Source: Smittia aterrima
Lineage: Eukaryota; Arthropoda; Insecta; Diptera; Chironomidae
Direction of reading: 5' to 3'
DNA length: 64,000 nt
Assembly (NCBI GenBank): GCA_033063855.1
Contig: CP093829.1
Location: 24,831,537 to 24,895,536, forward strand
The position numbers were made by a program, and so were the translations under genes. Positions 24,140 through 37,000 of this stretch are shown here, piece by piece. The notes under the pieces are model-generated. The model was not told where the DNA came from, ran no database searches, and saw nothing but the letters and a program-made list of their open reading frames with translations. Each line of letters starts with the position of its first letter. The stretch's first letter is position 1.

Positions 24140-27100
24140 CTTGTTTACTCATCGATGTCTAATTTTATACTACGCAACTCTCTTCACTTATCACTTTCTG
24201 AACGTTCTTATCAGTTTAGCTGATATCAATTGAAAGCTCTCTCAAAGTTTTTTTTTATTGTAAAATATACAGATAAAGGAATTTCGCAATTACATTCTGT
24301 TAACAACTCAAATGACAACTTTTTCGATGTTAAAAATGAGTTGAACAATTACAAGAACAAGTCGTTATCACTTTACCTTTCAAAGGAAAACAATTATTGT
24401 GGGCAATAAATTATGCAATTCTCGAAAAGTCTGTTGTGCTAACTTTAGAATCATTTTATTAATAATGGAAACTTGGGCTCGAGCAAATATTTTTCTCATG
24501 CCTTCCAATGATCACCAATAAAAATTCTCAAATTTGGGTCAAAAGCAATGACCGAAGTTTATTGCACTTTACAATTTGCTTTCTTTTGAAATGAAGTTTG
24601 TTTGCTGCCGACAAAGATTCAATCACCAAGAGAAATGAGTCGAGGATTTACACAAGAGCAACTTTCTGCCAAATTGGAGAATGGAAAGATTTTTAAAAGG
24701 CAAAATCTTCTTGGAATCGAAGTGATATTTTGAAAATATCATAAAAGCAAACTCCTCGTAAACCAAACAAAACCCAATCAACGACATCAACTTCCTTGCC
24801 GCTCATAAAACATTTCTGACGTCCAACTGTTTCTGTTGCTAAATATGAGATCGCTGGCTGATTGAAGCTGAAGTATCCATCGAGAATTCAATCTGCATAA
24901 ATAATTTCCAATCACCTTTGAAGCGGAATAAAACTAACAAACACATTTCAAGTGAATGAGTTTCGAGTGAGCTTCAAGATGAAATCAATAACGAAAAAGG
25001 TTGAGTGGACTTTTCCAACGAATTTCGGAAGAAATCTAATATTTTTCCTTATCACAACAAAATCACAAACCGGAATCATGCAAATCAGCAAAAAAATCTT
25101 TCAATTCAAATTTCTTGTGACGGAAAAAAAAGTTTTTAATTTTCTTTGCCGCTTCGACTTTATAAAAAATCAACAAAGGCTCATTATGAAAATGTTTTGT
25201 GACGAAAGAATCCTTTTCGTTTTACATATGAATGCACATTCTCGAGCCGAAAAAAAAATGTGCAAACGAATTGTGTTTCGGGACTTTGGCGCAAAATAAC
25301 AAACGCATTGTGTCGGAATTATTTTTTGCTCGAGCAGAGATTACTTTGCATGATTTTGTGTGTAATTAATATTAATGATCTTGCGGTTGTTGTAAATGAA
25401 TCGCCAAAATAATTAAATTCGACACTCTGAGGTTTCCTCTTCTCTTCATGCCAAAGGAAAAAAAAGATCCTCGTCTTGGTGTTGATTACGAAGTACAAAG
25501 GATGAGAGAAAATATTTAAATGTTTTGTTGTCTTTTTCTCGTCACGAGAGTTTCTTTGAAATTATGGAAGAAAGGCTTGTCAATCATAATGTCTCTTGCC
25601 TTTTAAATTTTAAAGTTTTTTTTCGTTTGTGCAAATCCTTTTTCTAAATTTCCTCGGCGATCTTTGAATTTCATGATTTTTATCTTTAAAGAATTGGAAG
25701 GAACAGGTAATAGCACGAGCAGGTAGGATCTGCGCTTATCTCGCGCCAAATTCATTCACTTTTCAACGCTCCGTCAACTCGCTGCCTTCTCTTGTGGAAA
25801 TGTTGTTGGTCTCCACACTTGAGCGATTTCCAGTAAAGACCTCGCTGCTCCAGTGGCTTTTAAATGTCCTGCAACCTGTCGTTGGAATAATTTGACACGA
25901 ATTGTTTTAATTTATTTACTTTCCATTGAGTAAACGGAAGTTAACGACCAGTCAATGATCAAACTATCGAGTTCAGCTTTTGACTTTGATTTCGATTCCT
26001 TGCGAGCAAAATATTAATTCAAACCAACGTTCTGGAAAAAAAGTTGAAAGAAAAAACTAATTTCCAGGTGAGATAAGAAAACAATTCATTCGGAAACTGC
26101 AGCGAGGCCGTCGAACCGGGAGAGCGAATAATTTATTCGTCGATCGCGCAAGGACTTTTATGTTCGAGGGGTTGAACTGAATGTTTCAGTGAATGATTAA
26201 GCAGCATATGGTTCCATGCTCGACATAAGTAAACGTAAAATTGAAATGATCGTGTCTAATGTTGTTTGCTCCAAAGCTGACTCTTGAAACGGTTGTTGAA
26301 AGGAAGAGCACGAGCGGGCGATTAGTTGAGATAAGGAAATGAATTTAAAGAGCGCAAGGCCATCTCAGGAATTTCACATGAACCAGCAAGAAACTTTTTC
26401 TAAAATCGAGCGACAATCAAAAATTTTCCGCTTGATTTGAGCCTCAGCATCAAAAGAATTCTCTGCTGATTTTCGCTGAGTAGTTTCGAATAAATAATCA
26501 ATTCATCCAACATTGCGCAATTATTTGTTTATTGAAAAAGTCATCGCGGGATGTTTTAGAAAATCGATTCCGATCTGAAATATTTCCTTCAAACGCAAGC
26601 AGATGAAAGTGATTCAATCAAAATGAAACTTCACGTCGCGATGCATCTGACGATGAGAAGAGTTTTTAATCGCGAGGAGTTTGTTTCTTGGTGGTTCACC
26701 CTTGGAGATTCAGAAATTGATCGATGAATCTTCGGTCATCGGATTGGTTTCAAAACATGAGTCGACAGATTATGAAACAATTTGATTTCTGATCGCAGTC
26801 AATAAATAAAATCGTTCGAAGACGATTCCTTGTTAATGGAGCGCTCCTCTCGATCATTAATTAAACAGTCAACATGAAATCGCAAACTAACGAGTTCGAA
26901 TTGTAATCGATGATTCTCTCAAAGAATTCTCCGGTGCAATTTAAAATTTTCGTTTGATTAATACTTGCGGCGCACTCAACGCATCGCTCAAAGAAAGAAC
27001 GAAAGCATAAAAGAAATTCCGTTTCATAAGAGAGCATAAATTGAATGAAGCGTAGGGGTGAATAAACTCTTCACGCACAAACACGACAATCATAAGAAAA

Positions 27101-30100
27101 CGCATCTGTGCCACTTCAACTCGAGTTGACATCTAAGCGCGATCATAAAAAAAGAAACTCCGGCAGTGAGCACATTAACATAAAATTGTCACAGTTCGTA
27201 AACTTTGTTCGTTGGAAGAACGTTTCTAAATGAACTTCTAGTCTGTTAAAAAATAGTTATTGCGAGTGCTTTGCATTAAAAGTGGCAACAGCACGAGTCT
27301 AGCGACTCAAAAGAAATAAAACTTCGTTGATGGATTATCTGTGGTTAATTTTTGTTAGACGAAAGTAAATAAAAATTGTTTTCAAATAATCTTCTATTCT
27401 CCAAGTGTCAAAGAATCAACCGCAAAATCAATTCAATTTGAAGCAAAGTCTTCAGACAAAACCACAAACTACTGAAAAGTCTATCAGGAAAATCTGTTTC
27501 GTTTAAACTTTTTATGCTAATGAATGTAAAGGGCTCGACATCACAAAACGTTTCTTCGCAATAAATTTAACGATCGTTCGAACGTCTTTGACCAAAGAAC
27601 AATCCTCCCGCATCTCAATAAAAACTTATACAATCAATGCTCATCACGAAACCATAAAAACATTCCTGAAACCCTTTCAGATTGCTCGCTTGAACGAGCG
27701 AGTCTTCCATTAACATATCAGCGAGAGGAAAAAAAAGATTCATGAAGGTATTTTATGCTCGTTAAACAATCGGGCAACTCGAGAAGGAGAAAAAGGTTCT
27801 TCGTTTGTTGCTTGATGTTCATTTTCTTTACATTCAACCTCAGATGAGAGAAACAGGTTTTGTTTGATCTCTTGTGGAGCCTTTAAAGGTTTTATGGAAC
27901 ATAGAGAACAAAACGTACATGAAGGTTTATGCTCCAGAGCGTCGACGATGTTGTTAAAGTCTTTACTCGCCGATGAAAGCAATTGAATCGATCGATCGAT
28001 GTAGGAAGGAAGTGGCGACTTTTTGAATTCCGTATTGGCTTAGGAAAAGTTAGTAAATGACTGAACAGTTAGACACATGTGCCGACCAGATGAAGAAGTT
28101 TCAGTTGCTCAATTGTTGTGTAAATTGAAGAATTTTTTAAGACTTTCAATGTTTTGTTCTATTTTCGCGCGTTTTTTAGTAACTCGACACTTTCTTAAGC
28201 AAATCACGTTTCAAAATATTTTTAAAACAATTTCCGAGGTTCAGCACGTTCGATTTCAATTCGGGAAAGTCGAAATTTTAAATTATTTCTTGAAAATTTG
28301 TCGGAACGATGTTCTCCTCTCTCATCCACCTTCGCCTTTGCACAACAACGGGAATCTCCTTCCACAAAAGCGTCAGGTAAAAAATCTCGAGACTGGTAGC
28401 AGGTCCTTTCTGTTGCGGGTGCAGGCAATTTATTGTTTTCTGGCTTGTGCCAAAACAGAATCAAATTAGAAACCAGACACCTGACCTATTAGAGTGCGAA
28501 GGAGATGCAGTGATTTTCAAAGGGATTTTTGCCTTTTCTGATATCCCTAGAGCCTGATTTACGGTTCTCTCGCTTCCGCCAATCTGTTCGTGTTTCTTCA
28601 TTTCGCGCCCAAATCGCTTCGGGTTTTAAAAAACATTTGAAGTTCTAATGCCGTTTGTCGTATGACAGTCAATTATTTTGCATAAGTGACTTCTTGAGAC
28701 GCTCGAGGGACTGTTTGCATTAAAGAAGAAGTTGAATATGTTAAGACGGTCACAAGACTTTCTTGTTCTTGAACATTCAAAGAGATTTTAATTTATTCTT
28801 GTGACATGCCTTCTCGACCTTCCCTTCGACCGTCTTAAAAGCATAACATCCGGGAATCTGCAACGATTTCTTCTTAAAAAAACCATTCCATTTGACAAAT
28901 GGATCGCAACCCTCATTTTTGGCGCGGCGAGTATCACGACAAGTGAACGATCTTTACTGAAATTTGATCAGTCTCTGGAGATTTAAAAGGACGTCGCTGC
29001 CAGCCCATCGAGTCATATGTTTTGTGCAATATTTTCTTAGGTAGTCGATGTCAGATGATCTCGGAGGAGTTGGTAGAGGAATTTTAAAAAACCCTCAGAC
29101 CATTTCGAGCTATTAATAATTTAACGGTCGTCAGGTCCATTAGTAATCCTTAGAAAGTCATTCGACCTTAATTTTTTATTTTTGCAAATGCCGCAAAATT
29201 TCAAGAGAAATAAGAGACCGAGAAATGTCAAAAAGCACTTGTTACGTCATGTTTAGAGTGAAATATTTGCTTAAGAAAAGCCTGAGAAAGTCTGACACGA
29301 AGATTATTAGTTCCACACTTGACGAGCTAACGAGAACTGTCAAAGTCATTAAAGTCTAGGTCGAAGAATTGTCACTTTCTCCAACCGAAGGTTCATGCAA
29401 ATGTTTTATTGCCTTCTCAGTTTGTTATCGTTCTCTTCGATGATTTATGCGCAAAACAAAAGTCGATCAGCAGGTACGAGACGAACAAGTCTGATAATGG
29501 CTTCACTGGCGCTAAAGCAATAGGAATCGACACTTGTTCCTTGAAGTCTTCAAAAGAGCAAACGAACAATTGCAGAATTCGAGCAAAAATTTGATCGATA
29601 ACAAGTTCATAAGAAAATGTTAACTTGTAATCAATCTTGGTCTCGAGAGCTCTTCAAATATCGATTTTCTGAATCCTAATTACAATTTTCAAGAATGTGT
29701 TTTTTTAAAGAAAAGTTAATGCCTTCGTCTCCTTCTCATCTTCTGCAAGTCACCACGAAAGTTCTGACCGATGGGAGGTCGTACAAAGAATCTTTTAGAA
29801 ACTCTAAGGATCCTTTTAAATATGTAATTGCTTGAGAAAACATTCGAGAGAAATCCTCTTTGTTTTCTTACAATTTCTGAAGAAACTTAGACAAAAGACG
29901 AAGATGAAACTTATCGATCGGTCTTAGTTAAACCGTAACGAGATTCGTCTGAGATCAATATGTGAGATGGAATTCTTTTCTGCTTTGGCGCTTGAGTAAC
30001 TTAATCCTTGATAAGAGGAATGCGATTGAATTTGGTTTTGTTATCTCCTTTGGTTACTTCAATAGAATGAAACTGAATCTTCTTCTCAATCATCTCGTTG

Positions 30101-33100
30101 ACTGAACAAAACCAAATGACAAACATTTCTTTCTTTCGCAATCCTTCCGTTGCCGGGTAAACAACACATGACTCTTCTCGTTTTCAAATTTTATCTCGCA
30201 AATTGTTTAATTAAAAACAATTCTGTCAGCCTTCAAGCTGCAACGCTTCACATCAGGCGATCACGACATTTATTGTTGGATTTGTTTGCAGCAAACTAAT
30301 TTGTGAAACTATCAATTAAGCGACGAAAGTATTGAGTTACACAAAAACCGTCGAAATGAGTTGTGTGTGGGCAACGTCGTCGCAGAGGGAGAGAAGCTGA
30401 AATTGTGTCAAATCGTCCATATGTCGTTTATTTGTTTTGATAAAAAAAAAATTGAAAATACTCAAGTTCCACGAAGAGAAACATTTTAGCTGGATGAGAA
30501 AATATTTTGATTCTCGGATTTTTGCCAAAATGAATTTTTCGCTTGCACATTGAAGATTCATTTCAGTTTTAAGATTCAGGGAAAGTCGTTTTACCCTCGA
30601 CGCTTGGAAAGGGAAGTTGCATTGAGAACCCTCAAGAAAACAACACCAACCGTCAACATGAATCACTTTGTGAAGCGCGAAGTCGACGTGATTTCTTCTT
30701 CAAAGGGAAACATTTTGTTGTTCCAGAAAATGTTTTAAAAGTTGTTCGACGTGTCATCGACAATAAAAATATTGAAACATTCCATTAACGTCTTCGATTT
30801 CGTGTCATCGGAATGTTCTTTTAGTTATTCGCTTCTTCGGTAGAAGTCAAAATGTCCCGACCAAAGGATGAGAGAGAGAAAAAGATTTTAACGAGACACG
30901 CTTAATGCATCACGTCGTCGATGACTAAAAATCTAATCGACTTTCCATTAATTTAATTATTTGGTCGACGGGAAAAAAGGATTGAAAAGGATTCTTCGAG
31001 AGATTTGAACTCGAATTCCATTAGTCATCCTGTTAACGATCAAAGGGAAGATCTTTTTAACTCGCGAAGGGGGCGATTTAATTATAAAAATAAATCCTTC
31101 GCAGTCGTCCTCAGCTCTTCGATCGTTCCTTAAACCAAATCCAAAGTTTCTCAGAAATTTTCTCGTTTGATCAATTAAAACTTTTACCCTCGTTGAAGTT
31201 ATTTATATCACACTGCATCGGGATTACTCGCAACGGCAGTTTTCCTTACAACAGAGTTTCCCTTTCGAAAATCTCAAAAAGGAATTCTTCGTTTGATAGC
31301 TCAGACTGACACAGAAGTTTCTTTTGCAGATTTATCGTGTTTTCCTTTTCTTTTCTTATAACACGATGAATCTTAGTATTGCAACGAGCCGGGAGAGTGA
31401 AAGAGATTGGGAACCCCTGCTCGAAGTGTTCAACGATCTCGGGGATAAAAATAAAATCAAGCAGCAGATGCACGAATGCGTTAGTATGACTCTTACGGTA
31501 ATTTATGAATAGTTTCCTTTTTGATATCGCATTTGTCTTTGCTTGAGGATGTCTCGAAGGATTCGATGCAGCTTTTAATCATTGCCAACTTCAAGTTTGG
31601 CAATAAGAAGACTTCGACGATCGGAGAGAACAATCGAAACCAAATCGAATTCTTATTACCTGAACATTCATTAAATTTTCTTTTCTTCGCTGTTTTTTGG
31701 CAAGGCAACGATCCCTTCTACCGGTTATGACCCTTCCCAGGCTATGCTCGTCCTGGACAAAGATTTCATCGAGGCGGCTAACTCGTCATGAGTTTTTGTG
31801 ATTAAAGACAAGTCGGGACGTTTGTAGATTCCTTGAGAAAGATTTTTTAAAGGCTCAAACAATTCCATTTCCCCTTTTGATGCTCAATCGTCAAAAAAGA
31901 ACTCAAACCTCTCTCAATCTCATTTCATGCAAATCAATCTCTGTTCATGAAAATGCAAATTTTATCGTAGCATCGAGTCGAACTCGCTTCTCGTACCTGT
32001 CGTCAGACTAATTTGCATTCAGCTGAGGAATCTAATTCCAGTTGCTTTGCGGAGAAATCAAACAGCTGACGGAGAATCTGCAGAAATCGCGCCGAAATCT
32101 GTTTTCCCTCCTCGGAATAAATCACAAAACGTTTGTGCAGGCTAATTGAACGCCATAAGAAAACAATCTTTTGTTCGGCCCTTTAAATTTCCTTCTTCCT
32201 TTTCCAAATCTTTTCATGATTTTCAAGTAATTTCTCATGTGGTTGATTGTATCAGCAACAACCCTTTACCATTCCTTGTTTCGCGGGTTTTAAAACTTGC
32301 TCCTTCGTCGCCTAAACAAGGAAGTTTTGGAGATGATCAACGGATTTGTCGATTGCAACTCAAGGCAATTTCTATTGTTCGGAATTGGTTGAAGAATGTT
32401 TAAGGAAAATATCTGAAATCCGATTTAATTCTTCCTTTGTACTTCCACCCTCTCTTGAATGTAATTTCGCACGAGTCAAAGTTTTCGTTTCCGCTTTCGA
32501 TTCCTTTGTGCAAAGAAATATTTATAGATATCTGTCGATACTCAATGAAACCATATGCTGCTGACCGATGATTGTCAAGACAATCGTCTTAACGAGGAGA
32601 GATTTTCCTTCTACTCGTTCAACTCCTTTCGACTGGAAAATGAACGGAGGGTCATTGAGATGCAGTAGCAAAACACGCGCGAAAAGAATCCTCGTCAAAT
32701 GTCCGTCATTTGTTTGTTTAATACTTTTCGAGGCGGTTGAATGTAATCTTCAATGCGATCAGGATCAAGTCGAGGTATTGTCTTTCATGTCGCGACTGGA
32801 CATTGGTCACTTACATGAGCGATAATAAAAGAAAGGTTGGAAGGGTCAAAAATTCAAATTTCTTTTCTTTTGTCTTCATCTTCGCGGATCAAAATGAATT
32901 ATTTACAGTTGAGATTTATGGATTTAGCAACTGACCGTTTATTAGAGGTTTCTTTTCGCCCTTCAACGCCTCAAAAGATTAATTGACTGCAAACAGAAAG
33001 ACGAGAGACTAGTCTTTCTCTCAGCCCTTAAACTGCGAATTGTTTTTCTAAGCGATAAACTCAGAAGAAAGGTTTGTTTAAGATCGTAAATTATGAATAA

Positions 33101-33359
33101 GTTTCGACCGGGGGAAGTGACCAACTTCCACTCCTTTTTATGACTTTCCACTGAAAATTTTCCGTCAAAAGACGTTAACTGACAAATTTTACGTAGCACG
33201 AGAAGTTTAAATCTAAATCATTTTATTTTATTGCATCAATCTTAGATAATTTCAGACTCAACACTCAAACTTTTCTTAAAATTACTTTCTCTTTCTTTAG
33301 AATTATTAAAGCTTTTTATTGCATCACGCATTTCACTCTTCGTGTTGGATTATCAGTCG
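24140..33359. other. Gene-poor stretch (9.2 kb)
   Basis: No reading frame here is longer than 130 codons, none shows a recognisable domain, and none is joined to partners by convincing splice sites. No transposon, tandem array or tRNA was recognised. Poly(A)-type TTTATT (minus-strand AATAAA) at 33315-33320 belongs to the gene at 33360-34070. The rest may be regulatory DNA for that gene, an inference from its isolation. Confidence 0.6.
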
Positions 33360-34070
33360 TTAAAGGCGATTATTCCTCAGCAGTTCCGACGACGATCTTA
33401 AAACGTTCTTGATCGAAACGGTTTTTCTAAGTGCAGGTTGTTGATTAACTGAGAAGATCGAGGATGTCGCGAACGTTTGATTTTCACTTCTGTGTCGTTT
33501 GCTTTGCTGCGGACTTTGTGAATCGTCGAAACATTCTGACCGTTTGAAAGCGCCGCTCGACGTAATTCTTATTCCGAGAGAGAAAATGTTTCCGTTGATG
33601 CTTTGAAGGTGATTTTGCTCGCTTAAAATCGCTTTGGGTGAGCTCTGGCTTTCATTTTCGTTAACATTCATGTTCAATCGTTTGCGAGCCGGTGAGAAAG
33701 GTTTCTTGTCTTTGTTGATGAAAGAATTGAAGTCCACATAATCGTTCTCCATTGATAGTGAGCACATACTGTCGCTCTGGCTAGGACTGATCGGGCAGGG
33801 TCGTGGACTTGAAGGAGGACTGTTGCTTGAGAAGATTGAGACGTCTTCGGATTGATCAAAACCAAGTCTGTTAAAATAAAAAAAAAGTTAAATTAGTTAA
33901 AGTTAAAAGGTTTGGCAACGTCGCAGCATTCTCCAAAATTTATGTAATTTAATCAGTGCACAAGACTCTTATTTCGTCGAGAGCATGAGAGATGAATCAA
34001 AAACTTACCTCGAGCATTCATAGAAATCCGAATCAAACTCAAATGTATCCATACTGTTGTCGGCAAACAT
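33360..34070 (-). CDS. Cdc25/String N-terminal-like regulatory protein without phosphatase domain
   Basis: A 189-residue protein in two exons (34070-34009 and 33867-33360; phase 2 join, donor gtaagt). No catalytic or membrane domain is present; it is Ser-rich and largely disordered. Several blocks recall the N-terminal regulatory half of insect Cdc25 (String), in the same order: SMCSLSMENDYVDF (residues 54-67), an FKRSE block followed by SPQQSKRHR, and a near-terminal LRKTVSI (Ser172) like String's LRKCMSL 14-3-3/Chk1-type site. It also has proline-directed sites (NSPPSSP, PISPS), one full CDK consensus SPAR, and an adjoining KRLNM that could be a cyclin-docking motif. The rhodanese phosphatase domain with HCxxSxxR is absent, and poly(A) signals follow at 33315-33320 and further downstream. 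The gene itself is well supported; the Cdc25 relation rests on remembered similarity. An unrelated CDK substrate or inhibitor is the alternative. Confidence 0.6.
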
Positions 34071-37000
34071 TTTAATTATTTTTGTTTCTTTGCTGTCTAA
34101 TGTCTTACGCACTTTATAACTTTTTTTTCTGTTTTCGTTTTATTTTTTCTTGACCGAAGACGTCGACGAGAGTTAACTGATGTTGACTGCTCGAGAACTG
34201 TTTCACGAATAACTGAAGACTGTCGATCGTATTCTGAGTTTTATGCTGCATTCGTTCTTCGACGATGTGTGTGAGCGAGAGTGAGCGAGAGACCCAGAGA
34301 AGAACTCGAAATAGGGCTCGCTCGATCCTTGCTTGTGTATGCGTTATCGACGATCCAATGTTGAGGAAAAAAGAAACAAAAAATCTTTTCTTTCATTCTT
34401 TAAAGAAATAAAATTAATTTTCCTTCTCTCAGACAATTCCCTTAAGATTCCACGTCCTTAAACTAATCGTCTGACCATTTATCGTTTCGCCCTTTCGTTA
34501 ATGACGACGATTTTCAATCAAATGTTATATAAGATTTTTTCTAAAGGCTTAACCGTCCACCAAATCTTTATTAATGAATGAAATTCCCACACCCTTTGAG
34601 GCTTGACCGCTTTGCATCCTCGGAGAAGAAGAATAAGCCGACAAGTGAAGAAGAAAAAGTCGTCGAGCGAAGAAGAAAAGCGCGGAATTCCGCCAAATTC
34701 ACTGCTCATACATGTTCGCTGCTTCATCATAATCTGATTCTGCACACACCAGCAGAGAAACAGATTTTTTTTGTCAAGTAAAACTCAAAGCAACAACAAA
34801 CAACAGAAGAGAGATCTTAAATAGAATCAGCTGAGATGGCGAAAAATGTGAGACAAGGACATTGAATGTTAGGGCCTCCTTTTAAATTGGATTCCAACAA
34901 GTTTCTTCCGTCTCGGTCATTCATAAAAAGATTTTCGAAGGCGTGAATGGGACAGAAACATGAGAATTGTGATCGATGAATGGAAATAGAAAGATCACAA
35001 ACCGACAAGAATCTCACTCAAAAATACATCGAAGGGAATTTTTTTTTATGATTTTTATGTTTTCATCTTTCGGGCAGAAAAAGAAGAAGCAAATCAAAAC
35101 ATCAACAAATTGCATGATCGGTCGATAGAAGATTGAACTGAACTTTTAGAAGATTTTGAAGTTAAATTGAGTTGAAGCGAATTCTTAAGAATTTAATCTT
35201 CTTCGTCATTTCTTCGACAAGTTTCAAGCTATCTCGTCTTGATTCTTGCTCAAACAACTTTCCACGTCGATATAAAAATTTGATGCCAACTGCCTTGTCA
35301 GAGTTGATCAGGCTCGTCAGTTAAAAATGATTTGTTTGCTCAGCATCTGAACTCGCTTGATCTTAGAAGGGAAAACCTGAAAAATCTTTGAAGGAAATCC
35401 ATCAAAATGATCCATCAAAAAGACAAAAACTTGAATTCATCTGAATCTCAAATCCTTGATGACCCAGAAACTCATTGTCACATGAAAATTACATTTTAAT
35501 CTTTAATTACGAGCATCACGTTTAGTTGATGTTGGAATCATAAAAGGTTCTCGAGATAAACGAAAGCGATGAGTGATTTACATAAATTTCCATAAATATT
35601 GACATCGTCGACATGGAAGATTCAAAATGAATTAAATTCCAACTCCTTTCGCTGAGAACGGATCCAGTTTTCGTCTCCACACGTGAAGATGAGTCGTGAG
35701 TCTCAGAACGAGTCTGAGAAATTATTCGGACGATTTAGAAAGATTAAAATTTAGAAGGTTCAATGATCTACTTTCGTCCTTCTTTCCCGAATTCGAAGGC
35801 CGCTGCTGTCGTTCTTCCCGTGATGAGAAAGTTTTGATTAAACCTTTTTACCTTTTAGGGTTGGGAACTTTCTTTTGATATCAGAACTTTTCGATTCGAG
35901 CACCTTGACTAATTCGTGCGTTTTACCTGCAAAAATATTTTTAATTTGCAGTATCTTTGGTCTCTCTTAACTTAACCCTTTTGAGAACATTTGTTTGGAA
36001 GGATTAATCCGCAGAGGAAATTGCACACTCAAGAGAAAGTTTCCTGCGACACAGTGGTTTAAGGCTATGGATATAATTCAACTGACGTAAGAAGACTTTT
36101 ATAAATTTATTAGAAAATCGCGACCTGACCTGCGAGCTGCAGAAAGTCATGTTGAGTTCACTTTCAAATTGCAATCCTCAAATGATTTATTTAGGTTGAA
36201 TAAAATCTATGCCAATTGTCATAAGGAAATTTAAACGAGGCGTTACAAAGATTTTAATTCTTTAACGCTTCCAGTCGATAAGCATCAAACGGATTCTTAC
36301 AATAGCAGCAAATTAAAATTTTTGGAAACATTAAATCTTTTCAAATTCAAATTTCTTTTGAAAGTATGCAAATGTCACTGAAATAAAAAAAGATTTATTC
36401 CTTTTCGCTTCTGCTTGTTAAATCGAATGATTGATCACTTTAATCAATAAAATTCGCTAAATGGACATCAAATTATCTTCATCTTTCAAGAATGAAGACG
36501 CGAGGTGTCAATTGTTCAATTTCGAAAGAAGAAATCTTTCAGTTACCAAACAATAATTTAATCGTCATGAATCAAATTGATTCGGTTAGTTGAATAGATG
36601 AACTAACACGCCATAAAATTCACGATTCTCTGCAATAAAAAAGATTTTTTTTAGTTAGCTCCTGTTCTATCATCTCGTCTGTAATTTGTTTCTTCAGTTA
36701 AACGTTGCGCATTTAATTGGATCATGAAGAGATCATAACGCCACTTTTTGTCCATAAAACGCGATCACTTTAATTTGTTTTACGATTTTACATCGCGAGA
36801 TAAAAAAAAGAGTTTTCTTAATAAAACAAACAACCGCCTTTGAATTTTCATGTCGCTATGCTCATTGTTCGCGAGCCTTATGAATAGAAATGAAGAAAGT
36901 TGATGACGTGAGTCGTTGAGAAACATAAATCTTCTTCAAATGTAAGTTTCCTTCGTTTTTTCTGCTGCTTATCCTGCAACGATTTCTTTCCTTCGGTGTC

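Noticed and set aside
24952..25299. 115-codon Lys/Phe-rich reading frame
   Set aside because: Lys/Phe/Ile richness reflects AAA and TTT runs; no domain or conserved motif.
28077..28469. 130-codon reading frame in the 24-33 kb stretch
   Set aside because: Composition resembles translated noncoding AT-rich DNA, with an equally long antisense frame; no family resemblance.
31000..31025. GAGATTTGAACTCGAATTCC, resembling a tRNA T-arm on the minus strand
   Set aside because: No matching acceptor stem, anticodon arm or D-arm box could be placed around it.
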